Shown here in pieces: positions 23,501-34,660 of a stretch of DNA of 64,000 bases. Source of the stretch: Desmodus rotundus (taxonomy: Eukaryota; Chordata; Mammalia; Chiroptera; Phyllostomidae); the NCBI RefSeq assembly GCF_022682495.2, contig NC_071390.1:168355220-168419219 (forward strand). Reading direction: 5' to 3'. A model generated the notes under the pieces. That model saw only the letters and a list, made by a program, of their open reading frames with translations, made no database searches and was not told where the DNA came from. Each line of letters starts with the position of its first letter. The stretch's first letter is position 1. Made by a program: the position numbers and the translations under genes.

Positions 23501-23870
23501 CCAAAGGGTGTATTTTTGTTTTGTTTTGTTTCGGAGAGCCTTGTCAATTTTCCAGACTGGCCTGTAAGTGTAATATTAAAAAGATATGAGGTACCATAAC
23601 ATATCTGACCACATTTCCTGTTAAAATGCATTAATGACTGTATTCAACACAGAATAAGGCATGCTAGACTTGCATACTAGTTTGGAAAATTAACATCATA
23701 ATGTTTAGAGACATGTATTTTTAATATGTAAACATTTGCATGAAAAATGGTTTTGGAAAATTTATGAAAAATGGGTGACTTCATATGGATCTACTTTAAT
23801 GAGCACTTTTATAACAGAAATATATACCAATAGTTGTTGTAATGTTCACTTGGAACCTTGAACTATATAG
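20592..23870. other. About 3.3 kb, mostly unclassified
   Basis: A short L2/MIR-type tail ('gacacatagtaggtgctcac') occurs at about 20685-20710. A GATGATGATGTTGTTGTTGTTG low-complexity run lies at about 20944-20966. The 116-, 101- and 74-codon frames at 21.3-21.75 kb mirror each other on the two strands and show no domain. The segment 21.0-21.6 kb may be an old LTR or DNA element that I cannot name. Confidence 0.4.
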
Positions 23871-23874
23871 AAAA

Positions 23875-24890
23875 GATCCACTCATTTACTGATAGACACT
23901 TAAGCTGTTTCCAGCACTTGGCTATCATAAATTGTGCTGCTATGAACATTGGGGTGCATAAGTTCTTTCAAATTGGTGTTTCAGAATTCTTAGGGTCTAG
24001 TTGCAGCAGTGGAATTGCCAGGTGAAAAGGCAGGTTCATTTTTAGTTTTCTGAAGAAATTCCATACTGTTTTCCACAGTGGCTGCATTAGTCTGCATTCC
24101 CACCAACAGTGCACTAGGGTTCCTTTTTCTCCACATCCTCTCCAACACTTGTTTGTTGATTTATTTATGATGGCCATTCTGACCGGTGTGAAGTAGTATC
24201 TCATTGTGGTTCTAGTTTGCATCTCTAGTCGCTAGTGATGCTGAACATCCTTTTATGCCCTCTGTATGTCCCCCTGAGAGAAGTCCTTTGCCCATTTCTT
24301 AATTGGGTTGTCTTCCTGGAGTGGAGTCATGTGAGTTCTTTATATATTTTGGAGATCAAATCCTTGTCTGAGGTATCATTTGCAAATATATTTTCCTATG
24401 CGGTTGTTTCCTTTTTCATTTTGCTGATGCTTCCTTTAACCATGCAGAAGTGCCCATCAGTAAATGAGTGGATCAAAAAATTGTGGTACATTTACACAAT
24501 GGAATACTATGCAGCAGAAAGAAAGAAGGAGCTCCTACCCTTTGCAACAGCGTGGATGGAACTGGAGACCATTATGCTAAGTGAAATAAGCCAGGTGGTG
24601 AAATTCAAATGCCATATGATCTAATTTATAAGTGGAACATAATCAACAAAACAAACAAGCAAGCAAAATATAACTAGAGACATTGAAATTAAGAACAAAC
24701 TGACAATAACAAGAGGGGAGGTGGGAGGGGATAATGGGGGTAAAGGGTGAAACATTGTCAAGGAACATGTATAAAGGACAAAGCCAAAGGTGGGTAGGAT
24801 TGAGGGTGGAAGGTGGGGATGGTGAGGGTGGGGAGAAGTGGTGGAGGAAAAATGGAAACAACTGTACTTAAACAACAATAAAAAGAAAAG
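23875..24890 (+). mobile_element. LINE-1 with 5' inversion (twin priming)
   Basis: The right part (24450-24885) is a + strand L1: the ORF2 C-terminus with KLWYIYTMEYYAA and WMELE motifs, then the G-rich 3' UTR and an 'aacaacaataaaaag' tail. The left part (23875-24449) is ORF2 on the minus strand, with the motif [18 protein letters not shown] and [13 protein letters not shown]. The two parts overlap: a 25 bp segment ending in gagtggatc is present at 24450-24474 and, inverted, at 23875-23899. This is the structure left by twin priming during one insertion. The left part has internal deletions compared with L1. Both reading frames are broken and no active ORF2 remains. Confidence 0.85.
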
Positions 24891-26380
24891 AAAAGAAGAG
24901 ACACTTGTCTTAGTGAGAATGTGCGAGGTGATCCTAGATGAAACAGAGGAGGGAAACCGTGGAGTCGTGGTTGACAGGCTGGTTGACCTCTGAGTTTTTT
25001 CCATGCCGAGATGAAGATGTTTATGGTTGAAAGTTATCACTGTTTCTCATTAGTCAAAAATGTCTCTCCCTACTATGTTTTGGTCCATGGACATTGATTG
25101 GTATTACACACATGGCCCTAAAGCAGTTTAGACGTGTACAACTTACAGATTTTTACTGGTAGTAAACTGGCCAACTGAGAAGCATGAGGAGAGTCAGGGC
25201 TAGCTAATCTACAAGGGTAACAGTACGTTTTAGGTCAATTTCTCTCACATAAACTACTGGGTTTGTTTGTTTTTCATAACTGTATTTGGAAGCAGGCTTT
25301 GTAAGTTCACATAATTGGCTCCGTAATGAAATTCTAGCACTTTGCTCTGTTAGGTACTCTGATCATCACTTCACATGACACATTCACTCAGGGTAAAAGT
25401 AACATCAGGCCAGAGGCAGAGAGCGGTGTCCCTTATGGTCTGTATCTGGCCACCAGAACACTTCCTGACTGATGGTCTGCACAGAAACTTTAGGAACCAG
25501 TTCTGGATCTGTGCATCCTGTTAATGCAGGAATTAAAATTTCTCTAAAATAGTTTTGCCAGTTCATGTATTTTAAATATTTTTGCCAATAGAACTCATTT
25601 TCAATTTAACTGCATTTAACAGGATCCTCATTTTGACAAAATTTTCCCCCTGACAATCGCCTAGCTACTTAGTAAAGCATCGCTATTAATCTACATATGG
25701 GTAACCAAAACACAGGCAGAAGCCAATTCTAGAGGAAGAGGTTTTTTAATTAGAAGGATAGCTAGACACCTCTGAGTGTGAATTCCTGACTAGAGCAGCC
25801 ATCTGCATGTGGGTCAGAGCTTACCCAATTAACAAACCCATGACAGCATAACATAGAAGGCTATTTGACATATTTTAAGGTAAATTGTACTCATTTCACC
25901 AATGACACACAGTTCTTGCCTCTCTGGCTCCATACATAATGGAAGACAAGATGCATTTTGTATTCTTGGTTCCATAGATTGCTTAGAATCTAGGCATCAC
26001 AGTAATTCATCATCCCCACCATTATCTTAGTCCCTAAAAACAGTATTGAGTTCCAACTCTGTGCAAAGCCATATTCAAGAGTAAAGCAAGACCCAAATGT
26101 GGGTAAAATGTCCAGCCTCCAAACTGTTGTAGTTAAAGACAGATGCAATTTTTATTCGTATGTACTGCTGCAAGGTCTTAGCCAACAGTAAAAAGTCCTT
26201 TGAAGGTGTATATCATTGTTTCATTCATCTTTGAATGACAATCTTATATGCATCAGCATGAACAGATTTTACAGAGTACTATGCCCATAGCACATAATCA
26301 GTAGGTATTTGTTATGGAGGCTGAACTGTGATGGAAAATCAGTGCCTTGCTTCTTAGAGTAAAGTTTCTGAGAGCAAGGG
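24891..26380. other. About 1.5 kb without recognised elements
   Basis: AT-rich unique-looking sequence. No frame over 70 codons apart from L1-derived ones to the left. Short L2-like tails near 26.28 kb ('catagcacataatcagtagg') cannot be assigned firmly. Confidence 0.4.
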
Positions 26381-26384
26381 AAAT

Positions 26385-26600
26385 GTATATTCTAGTTTGC
26401 TTAAAAGTAAAGTCAGAGACTAAATCAAGGTTCAAGTACTGCTAAATAGCTGTGTGTCTTGGACAACACTCTTACTCTCTCTGAACCTCCATTTTCACAT
26501 CTTCAAAAGAGAAGCAAGAACCCTCTGCCACTTAGTGATTGTCAAGTTTAAGTAAAAAGGTGTATAACATTTATAATGGCATGCTTCACTCACAGAGTTC
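26385..26600 (+). repeat. MIR SINE
   Basis: Sense MIR order: 'aaatcaaggttcaagtactg', 'aaatagctgtgtgtcttgg', 'acaacactcttactctctc', 'tgaacctccattttcacatc' and 'tgattgtcaagtttaagt'. These are the B-box-derived region, the core and the 3' part. Confidence 0.7.
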
Positions 26601-27070
26601 ACTCAAAATTATGAACAAGATGAATTAGTTATCTAACAAATGATAACTTGCCTTATAATTTTTTCTCCTTGGCAGTACTGGACAATAAACATCATTTTAA
26701 TACTGGACTGGGGTACAGAAGTGACTCATGAATATAATAAACTGATTATATTATATCAGTCTTGCATACATGGTTTTGTTTATGGCCATCATTTTGACCC
26801 ACAGAATATCAAAATAATTGAAATTATTACTTTTGAGAGGGTTTTTACATATTTTATTTAGATTAATTTGATAAATTCTAATGCTCAAAAGCATTATCCT
26901 ATGTCACCAATATTAATAAACAATTGTGAAAATGAGTCACTATCTTTATTCTTAATTAATTGAGTCTTTTAACCCAAATAAGTTGAACTAAAGTCTATTG
27001 AGTTAATATGGAATCTCAGGCCTTATACTGAAAATGTTGAAAACATATATTCTTTCAAATATTTTGGGTT
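26601..27070. other. No recognisable feature
   Basis: AT-rich, no supported element. A 73-codon frame at 26640-26861 has no domain. Confidence 0.4.
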
Positions 27071-27205
27071 ATCTGTTGGGTTCTAGACAGTGTGTTAGAA
27101 GACTATGATTTCATTTAATCCTTACGTCAGCCCTTCAAGGAAGGTATTACTGTATCCATTTTGTAGATGAGAAACTGAATATTACAGTTACCTGTATCCT
27201 TATTT
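27071..27205 (-). repeat. MIR SINE fragment
   Basis: Antisense MIR core: 'tttcatttaatccttacgtc', 'cccttcaaggaaggtattac', 'tatccattttgtagatgag' and 'aaactgaatattacag'. Confidence 0.65.
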
Positions 27206-27685
27206 CATACCTATTAGAGATCAACATAGTCAGGCTTCTGTTGCCATCTATCTATTGAAAGTTCACCGACAAATGCCAGTAGTGGGTCTGAATTGCACAT
27301 ATCTGGTGCTTATGAAATGACTGGCACATGGTGGACGGTCAACACATCTTCTTCTGCATGTAGAAATGAATCACGCACATACACTATGGAAATAAAGTGA
27401 GTGGTAGGTCTCTGCGGCCCTGCCATCAGCTTCCAAAGACACGGCGCTAAATCCTCCCTCTCCAGTGTGTTCTCCTTTTACCTTTCCATTACTCTGACTA
27501 ATGTGTGATAAAATCATGCCCTTTGGAGTCAGAACCCAAATCCTAGGTTAGAACATCATCTTGATGCATTTACTCACTTATCCAGCAAAATAAAAGGCAC
27601 GATGTTAGATACTGGTAATTGTTAAATATTGATAGCTTATAAAGTAAATATTAGGTAACTACCATATTTTAAATGGACTTATAGA
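27206..27685. other. No recognisable feature
   Basis: No supported element. Parts near 27.5 kb ('ctttggagtcagaaccc') hint at a second MIR but are too short to call. Confidence 0.35.
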
Positions 27686-27689
27686 GCAT

Positions 27690-27775
27690 GATTTCTCAAA
27701 TTTGTCTCTTTAATAGAATCCGGGGGCTTGTTAACAAGTATAGATTCACAGCAACCCACTCCTTTCCCAGACACA
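27690..27775 (+). mobile_element. MER5-like hAT-Charlie fragment
   Basis: 'gatttctcaaatttgtctc', 'aatagaatccgggggcttg', 'ttaacaagtatagattc' and 'cagcaacccactcctttc' follow the MER5 order (ttctcaaactt ... cagaatcacctggagggcttgttaa ... acagattgctgggcc). Confidence 0.55.
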
Positions 27776-28180
27776 TTTCCTATGCTTATGGAGCTCCTAT
27801 CCTGGTGAGGAGGAGGAACAATAAACCACTGTGGTAAGCACCCTGAAAGAAGGAAGATGCTCTATGAGATGCAGCTATGCACCTAGATGCTCTATGAATA
27901 CAGGAAGTCATACTTCAAATAGTTGGACAAAGTCTGACTGTGGAGTGATATTGGATAAACTGAAGGATGGAAAGATAGCACCATGTGAAGAACTGTTTGG
28001 AAAATGTTGAAGGCAGAGGAAATGTCAGGGTCACAGTGTCTGAGCTAAGAGAGCCACATGTATTCAAGGAATCAGAGAGGACGAGTGAGTCTGGAAGATC
28101 CCAAGCAAGGCAAATCTACCCTGACATGAGGATGGACTAGAAAGAAGGGTCCAGATGATCACATCACCCCAGGTGCAGAT
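27776..28180 (-). repeat. L2 LINE fragment
   Basis: Antisense L2 order: 'cttatggagctcctatcc' then 'aacaataaaccactgtgg', 'tgttgaaggcagaggaaatg', 'agtctggaagatcccaag' and 'atgaggatggactagaaag'. The consensus antisense reads 'catggagcttacattctag...ggcagagggaacagcaagtgc'. Confidence 0.55.
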
Positions 28181-28710
28181 GAAAATGATAAAATAAAAAA
28201 CTGGGCATTTTGAGACAATTTATTTACTTATTGAAACATCCACTTGTGGTATAGATTTTTGTGCCAATGTTTCAATAGCAGAATAGCTCACGTTCTAGCA
28301 TCCATTAAAATGGTGTATTTGTACTAGGAAAAAAAACATTTTGTTTAATATTTTCTTAGTTTCTTTTTGTGGTTGTATGAAGCATTTGTTATAGAACACT
28401 CAATCTGTGACCCCAATAAAAAGGACAACAACAATGGTATTAAGTAGGGTAGTAAGGAGATATTATTAGTCCATGTACTATTTGAAATGTCTTATATGAT
28501 ATCATGTTATTAAATTAGGGGTTATTATTTCATGAAAACATCCAATGTAGAAAATCATTGAATACCAAGATCAATAACTTTCTAGAAAAGCATTAATGAA
28601 GTAACATGAAAGCTCGTCCTTAAAAAATAGTCTCAAATAATAGACATTATTTACAAATACATGATTTAAAATCTACCAATAAAGACATTCTCTTCATATT
28701 AAAAAGGTTG
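28181..28710. other. No recognisable feature
   Basis: AT-rich, no supported element. Confidence 0.4.
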
Positions 28711-28712
28711 GA

Positions 28713-28878
28713 CAGGCCCTAGCCCAGTAGCTCAGTTGATTAGAGTGTCAACCTGATATGCCAAGTTCAAGGGTTCGACTTGGTTAGGGCACATATAAAA
28801 AGCACCCAGTGAATGAATACATAGGTGGAATAATCAATCTCTCTCTTTCTCTCTAAAGTCAATTAAAGAAAAGTTTAA
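28713..28878 (+). mobile_element. Ves-type tRNA-derived SINE
   Basis: Starts 'ggccctagcccagtagctc' with an A-box-like 'agtagctcagttgat' and a B box 'gggttcgact' at 28771-28780. It continues with 'tggttagggcacat', then 'aatcaatctctctctttctc' and an A-rich tail. This is the layout of the bat Ves SINE (tRNA-related head, CT-rich region, A-rich tail). More diverged than the copy at 37.75 kb. It is not a tRNA gene, because the 3' half of a tRNA is missing. Confidence 0.8.
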
Positions 28879-29784
28879 CAAAAATATCAGTGATTATATT
28901 TTATCACAAATGCAGGAAAAGCTTCCTCCTAAATGGTCATAATTTTTTAGTGAGAGGAAGGATTCCAGCTTTGGTGAACATGCCTTTATTATGCAGGTAA
29001 GGGAACAATTTCATGGTGACAGAGACAGAGGAAAGCAAGATATTGTGTCAATATGAAACTTTATCCAGAAATCGCATTTTGAATTCATAAAAACTATTTG
29101 TAACAAATATATAATATACAATATCTATCTCAGAAGGTTAAACTTTCAAAGGTAAATTTTACACCAAAGGTACTAGACAATTTTTTAAATATTTCCAAAT
29201 GTTGTAATATAATACAATTAATTTAAGTCTGACACAATGTATTTTGTGATAATGACTTTTTACCTTTCAGACAACTTGATGGGGGAAAAAATCATCATTC
29301 AGAGAACTTTATTTTTACATCTATAACATTCTATTGAATATGAGAATCAACTGAAAAGAATAAGAAAATTTAAAACAATTAAGGCCCCTTTGCTGTTTAG
29401 CTTAAAAAAACCCCCAAAATATGGGACTCCATATATTAAATGCAATACTTGTTTTAGAGTCAGTTTTTCACTGGACCTTCAATATTGAAGAATTACTTAA
29501 TTCACCTAAAGGAAAGAAAAAAGAATCAACCAACAGGATTCTTATAGTAGTTATGGAGTGCTCAGCGATGGGCTGCATGTTCCAGAAAGAAAAGGATGAG
29601 TACGAGTGAGTCACTGCCTTCAGAGAAATTCCAGTTAACCGGGACATTGCATTAGGTTAATGGGAATGATTTTGAAATAACATGTTGAGGAGTGGAGATG
29701 GCTGAAAAGTTGTATAAGACAGGCAGAAAGGTTGGGTCATAACACACAAGTAGATCTTTGAAAGGTTAGAATATACAGAGAAGA
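28879..29784. other. No recognisable feature
   Basis: AT-rich unique-looking sequence. The 62-codon frame at 29421-29609 is without domains. Confidence 0.4.
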
Positions 29785-30012
29785 AGATGAACATTTCTTG
29801 AGCCTACTAGGTGCTAAATATGGGGCTGAATGTATGTTATACATTTTGTTTTTACTTTGTATTCTCATAGCAGCCCTGTGAGATAGGCAATTATCTTTTT
29901 GAAGCTGAAGAAACTAAAGCTTAAAGAAGTGGGCATGTTTGCCCCCAGGTCCACAGCTTGTCCATGGCCACCCGTGTTTAAGTGCAGGCCACTCTTGCTC
30001 CAGAGTCTCCCA
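29785..30012 (-). repeat. MIR SINE
   Basis: Antisense MIR order: 'cttgagcctactaggtgc', 'tctcatagcagccctgtgag', 'taggcaattatctttttg', 'aagctgaagaaactaaagc' and 'cactcttgctccagagtc'. The 71-codon frame at 29939-30154 begins inside it. Confidence 0.7.
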
Positions 30013-30169
30013 TCACAATGTCCCAGAGGTCAGAATTGTTAGGGTGAAGAGACATTCATGTGAGAGAAAAGAGGAAAAAATTCATGAGGAGCTACACGGA
30101 TGTGACATTTCCGCCATAAGTACTCCTGATGTCTTGGGATATTTTCTTTCTTAGTGGAAACATTTCCAC

Positions 30170-31010
30170 AAACCAGTCTCCTGTAACTCAGACAACAGCA
30201 TCACTCTGCATCCAGTTGCTCAAGTCATCCTTGAGGCCTTTTGTACCCTTACTCTGTCCCCTAATTCACTAGCAAATTCTGTCATGTCTGTTTGGAATGT
30301 ATTTATGTCTGTGTTCTGCCTGTAGGTCTAACACGTATTTATTTCTGTGTTGTATCTATCTCTATTTGTATCTAAACATATCTCCCTAAATATCTTATCT
30401 TCAAATCTGTGTCTATTTCTATATCAATTTTATGTGCATATCTGTCTCTAAATCTATGTAAGTAGCTCTATTTTTACATGCATGTGTGTATAGAACTCTC
30501 CATCTCTATTTAAATCTAAACCTATACAGGTCCGTCTCCAAATCTATCTCTACATCCATATTGATATCTGTACCTACACTTGCACCTGTCCCTAAACTCA
30601 GACCCTAACCTATGTCTGCACTCATCTCACGTCCATCTCTACCAGATCCAAGCTAGTCTAGGTCATCATCATCTCATTCTTGGATTACTATGATAGTCTC
30701 CAAACTATTCTTCCAACTGCTATTCTTGAACCTTCATGTTTTAAGTATACAAAGTACTTCATGCTAATTTCAAAAGTTTACAGCGCCTTCCCTCACATTA
30801 ACAATAATATCTAAATTCCTGCCCGTGGACAATTGACTCCTCTTTTCCTGTCTCCTCTCTTTGAAGTTTCTGCCTCAGTCTTCATGCTATTCTAAAATAT
30901 CTCAGTGATTCATGCCTCCAGGCTTTGTCTGTCTCCTCTGCTGAGTATATGGTATGCTTTCAGAAGTTAACATTGTAGCTTGTTCCCTTGCTCCGTTCAA
31001 ACGGTCTCTT
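30170..31010 (+). repeat. L2 LINE with inserted degenerate tandem array
   Basis: The left part ('gacaacagcatcactctgc', 'gttgctcaagtcatcc', 'cactagcaaattctgtc') and the right part ('caccatcatctcattcttgg'-like, 'gattactatgatagtctcc', 'aaactattcttccaactgc', 'tgcctcagtcttcatgc') fit successive L2 segments such as 'caccatcatctctcgcctggattactgcaatagcctcc'. They are separated by about 330 bp of TCTA-type repeat, described separately. Confidence 0.55.
30295..30630 (+). repeat. Degenerate TCTA/AAATCTATCTCT array
   Basis: Across about 330 bp there are repeated variants of tctatctcta, atctaaacatatctcc, aaatctatctctac and atctgtctctaaatc. The unit is roughly 6-12 bp and heavily mutated. It lies within the L2 at the position of the L2 'ctacctccaaaatatatctc' segment, so that part of the L2 probably expanded by slippage. 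Confidence 0.7.
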
Positions 31011-31149
31011 GAGGAAAGCCATCCTTGCTCATTCGGCATCATGGCAGGGACTCTGTGGTCGGTGAGAGGGGGCCGTGCACACTCGGGCACTTGTCGCATC
31101 AAGAGGTGGAGTCCACACAGCGACTCCTTGAATCTGAGTGGCGAGTGGG

Positions 31150-31590
31150 TTCTGGGGCTGCACACATCGCAATGATGAGGCAGAAGTGATGCTCTAGGCT
31201 CTGGCCTTCAGAGATGGCAGTTTGCACTCACGCAGAACAGGTGGCCGTGTAATTCATGTAGCTTCCTCTGATAACCGCACTGTAAGACGCCCCAGTCATG
31301 TGGCAAGACAGTGGAGGATAAAATTCTATGTGGAAAGAGAAAGGAGAAAGGGGAGGGGAGGGACAAGGGAAGGAAGAAAAAGAGAGAGAGAGAACAGGCT
31401 CTGAGCGGCTAGACGTGTTTTTGGAGGTGGATCTTCCTGTCCCAGCTCCTACTATGTGAATCACAAACCACCCAGCTGAATCCTTCAACTAACAAAAAAT
31501 AAATAAATAAACAAAACACAATGTTGTTTTAAGGCACTAAGCTTTAAGTAGTGTTTTACACAGCACTGCTTTAACCAGGCATATGAAAAG
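31150..31590 (+). mobile_element. Probable MLT1-type LTR, diverged
   Basis: The right end has the MLT1 3' layout: 'cccagctgaatccttcaac', an A-rich 'aataaataaataaac', then 'tgttgttttaaggcactaag' and 'gtgttttacacagcactgc', comparable to 'ttgttttaagccactaagttttggggtagtttgttacgcagc'. The body is purine-rich (31335-31400). The left end is not defined. Confidence 0.55.
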
Positions 31591-32625
31591 TATAATTTAT
31601 CACGTTACCCTACTAATTAACGCTGGAAATATCCCTCCTTCCTTCTTCCTGCCCTCCCTTCCTCCTTCTTCCCCTCACTCCCTTCCCTTTCCCCTTCCTT
31701 CCTTTTACTTTTTTCCTCTCTCCCTTTGTTTCTTTGTTACCTGGTTACAATCTAAGCTCTTTAGATTACGAACCCTGCACAAACAACATTGCCTCTCTTC
31801 CCTACTGATCTCTGGTATGTAGAGGTGTGCCTCACAGATGTTTGAAACCAGCAAAGATGTACTGCATGAATAAAATAAGCCTGTGCATTTAATTATTCTA
31901 CCTACATGGGGCTGGCAGTTCCTCTATCAAAATTACGACATCCATCCCTTACATAAATAAACAAATAAAAATCCCTGCCCAAATCCTTCCAAATATAAAT
32001 GTGGGAGGAATACATGATATATGGTATTCTGTCGTTTTACAAAAGGTAGGTTTCAGCAAAACGGGATGCTTAAATTGGCCGGTAAATTATACCTCTCTAT
32101 TGCTCTTTGGTTTTAGACTTCAGTGAGATTACTAAATGGTTAGCTCCATGCCGTAATGAGTTTTAAAGGAGCAAATAACAGCCACAGATTTCGAAGTAGA
32201 TTAAAACACATCCTTTGGCTGTTCAGTAGTAGGTCTTATGGCTGGCAGAGTTCCAACCCCCTCTTCATCAGCCTCGTGACACCCTGGACCAGGCCATGTG
32301 GATCCCGGCTGCCCAGCTGCCTCTGATCCGAGGAGCTGACACAGAAATAACTTCCATCACTCATAGATGACTCTGCACAGGGGCAGTGTTAGCGCTGCTC
32401 TACAAATACCAACTCAGGGCCATTTGAGAACTCCTGCTGCGGAGAAGATGAGGTTTTCAAGATATAAGAAGAGCCCCTTTCACATCGTCACCCTTTGTGT
32501 TTAGTACAAAGGCAGTACAGCATTAGCAGGAGGTCCCTGTCACCCACAACGTAACTACACTGAGCTAGCCACTTCAGAGACACTTCTTAAGATGCCCACC
32601 CAACCTGTACCCTATGTTCCATCTC
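31591..32625. other. Pyrimidine-rich tract, otherwise unclassified
   Basis: A polypyrimidine (TTCC/TCCC)-rich tract lies at about 31635-31735. The 32.2-32.5 kb part is GC-richer than its surroundings and could be regulatory DNA, but nothing specific is visible. The open frames are low complexity. Confidence 0.4.
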
Positions 32626-32629
32626 CAAG

Positions 32630-33122
32630 AACTTTTTTCCCACCTCTAGGGTCACAGAGGTGAACTGCTACCTGGTCCAGACTCCAGCCACTCTGGCCTG
32701 CACTTTGCTGTGGAACTTCCAGGGCTCAGCACTTTTGCACAGGTTATTTACTCTAAGTGGAACTTTTTAACACTTACCTTTCTCACTCTCTGAAAATCAA
32801 GGCCTTAGCTACAATGTTGCTTCCTTTGGGAAGACTTTGGTATTTCCCTAGGCGAGGTTGTATATCTCTGCTACACATTGATATTACATCCTTTATAGCA
32901 AAGGATACCCCTGTATTTAAACAGCCAGTCCAGCGAATCCTGTGTTCTTGTGATTCATCCATCAGTTGTGTTAAGTGCTCTCTAGTGTTAGTTTGCCAGG
33001 AAGTCCAATAACAGCAGAAATCAGGTCTGTTTTGTTCTCTTCTGTATACAGAGGACTTCACATAATACCAGGAATAGAGCAGACATGCAGTGATTAGCAG
33101 TTTGAATGAATGAATGAATCAA
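32630..33122 (+). repeat. L2 LINE 3' end
   Basis: Sense L2 order: 'ccagactccagccactctgg', 'cctgcactttgctgtgg', 'gcacttttgcacagg', 'acttacctttctcactc', and 'ccaggaatagagcag' before a (GAAT)n tail at 33105-33120. Overlapping 84- and 92-codon frames here are chance. Confidence 0.7.
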
Positions 33123-33172
33123 TCACTGATGAATGGATGGATTGCTAAAATTGTAGGTCAGCAGACATGTGG

Positions 33173-33605
33173 CCTTGCGCAAAACATTCATGGAAACATT
33201 CGATCCATGCCAAAAGAACCTTGAAGTTGGTCCTGCCCAAAATGTCCATGAAGACAGTTGATCCACACCAACCCATCTGTCTAACCCCATGTGCCATGAC
33301 CAGCTAGGGTGCTGAGGCATGAAGAGTTATTATTGACAGTACAGCCACAACATGATTATTGGGCCCAGAAGCCATGGTAGTATAGTATTTTAAAAAATGT
33401 AATAAACTAGAAACCCAAAGGACAAAGAATCGCTGTGGGCTGTTTGAACCCAGGTGGTTTTCTAAGTACGCACATTTTGGACAGACAAAATATCAAGGAC
33501 CAATTGGTACAGACCAAATATTCCCATGAACATTTTGGACAGGAGCAAATTTCAAGACTCTTGTTGTGAACCGCATCTCTCCATGGAGGTTTGGATAGGA
33601 CCAAA
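33173..33605. repeat. Cluster of ~41 bp repeats in inverted arrangement
   Basis: Two direct copies lie on the + strand (33173-33213 and 33231-33272) and at least two on the minus strand (33504-33544 and 33561-33600). A partial minus copy is at 33443-33486. The shared core, on the strand of each copy, is close to tcctgtccaaaatgttcatg followed after about 10 bp by a 'ccataccaa'-like end. The arms flank about 170 bp of unrelated sequence. The layout suggests a DNA transposon with repeated subterminal motifs, or an old inverted duplication. I cannot name a family. Confidence 0.5.
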
Positions 33606-33609
33606 TGTC

Positions 33610-33955
33610 CTGTAGTGTGTGTGTGGGGGGGCACATTTATTGATTTTTTTACCCTTAAATTTGAAACAGTGTGTCTGTCCCTGGTGAAGGTGAGATTCTT
33701 CATGCCTAAATTCTTCACTTCTGATCCTCATAGATCACTGACATACTCAGCTGCAGCCTTCATTGTGCCCTGTGTTGTAGACCAATCCTGACTTGAGGAA
33801 GAAAACACACAGGAATTGCCATTCTCTCACTTATGATGAATTTCTTCCAGAGCTGTCCTTCCTAGCAAGGACCCCAAAGTCTTTGGTGCTGAATGCTAGG
33901 ATCCCAAGTACATCCTTACAGGATGTTCCTTGGGGATAAAATAACCTAGCAGATT
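33610..33955. other. No recognisable feature
   Basis: A TG-rich then G-run stretch at about 33617-33632 is the only structure seen. Confidence 0.4.
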
Positions 33956-34065
33956 TAATTCAAGCCTGAGCATCTGTTGCATGTTCCAATTATTGGCACT
34001 TGTTTCAGTGCCTAGCTCAGCCCTGGGCACATTGTAGGCGCTCAGTGATTTGTAGTCAGTATTTT
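33956..34065 (+). repeat. L2 3' end fragment
   Basis: 'cacttgtttcagtgcctagc', 'tcagccctgggcacattg' and 'taggcgctcagtgatttg' match the L2 terminal segment (agtgcctggcacatagtaggcgctcaataa). Confidence 0.65.
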
Positions 34066-34439
34066 CATTGTGATCTCTAACTATACGTCAATGGTCAAAT
34101 CACCTGGGTAGCTCCCCACTTTTTCCTGTGAGTTTTGTTGCCAGTTCTTACATTGCCATTTCACTTCACATTGGTCTGAAATAGTCTACCCTGACCCTAA
34201 TCCATGAACTTAAGCTTTCCTGTCCCTGCCTATTTTTTAATGTTTCCTATTTATGCTTCTTTCACCAACTACAGATCATTTCTGCTAGGATTCCATTTAC
34301 TGAGGCTCAGCTCATCTGTGGGAATCCTAGTTACTTTGTGAATTACCATCTTAGCAGAACATTTTGAATGAGAACAGAGATTATTGTGATTCTTGGATAT
34401 CATTGCTATGGTTCCCAGGCTCGAACACTAATAGTAGAG
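34066..34439. other. No recognisable feature
   Basis: Unique-looking sequence, nothing supported. Confidence 0.4.
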
Positions 34440-34660
34440 TCACTTTGTCTGAGCATCTTTAACCTCTACTAGGTAAGAGCTTAAATTCTAAAATCGGACC
34501 AATGAGTTTTAGAGAATAGATCTACTACTTATAAGTAGTAAAATCTTGAAAAACTTATTGAATCTCTAAGGCTCTTTTTCCTCTTTTGTAAAATGGAAAT
34601 CAATAATAGTTCCTACCTCCCAGGGGTGTTGTCAGGACAAAGTGAAATGACATGATAGTA
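34440..34660 (+). repeat. MIR SINE
   Basis: Sense MIR order: 'aagagcttaaattctaaaat', 'atctactacttataagtag', 'ttgaatctctaaggctc', 'tttttcctcttttgtaaaat' and 'ggaaatcaataatagttcc' then 'tacctcccaggggtgttg'. A near-complete copy. Confidence 0.8.

Noticed and set aside
23968..24624. Protein-like frames of 84 and 129 codons on opposite strands
   Set aside because: Both are pieces of one 5'-inverted LINE-1 ORF2 and its antisense, not host genes.
24621..25040. 139-codon minus-strand frame rich in S, P and F
   Set aside because: Antisense to the G-rich L1 3' UTR and flank; composition explains the open frame.
28713..28878. tRNA-like A and B boxes
   Set aside because: Followed by a CT-rich block and A tail instead of a tRNA 3' half; a Ves SINE, not a tRNA gene. 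The same holds for the copies at 37.75 and 53.5 kb.
33105..33120. GAAT tandem as a possible CRISPR-like or satellite array
   Set aside because: Short 4 bp repeat at the tail of an L2; no spacer structure.
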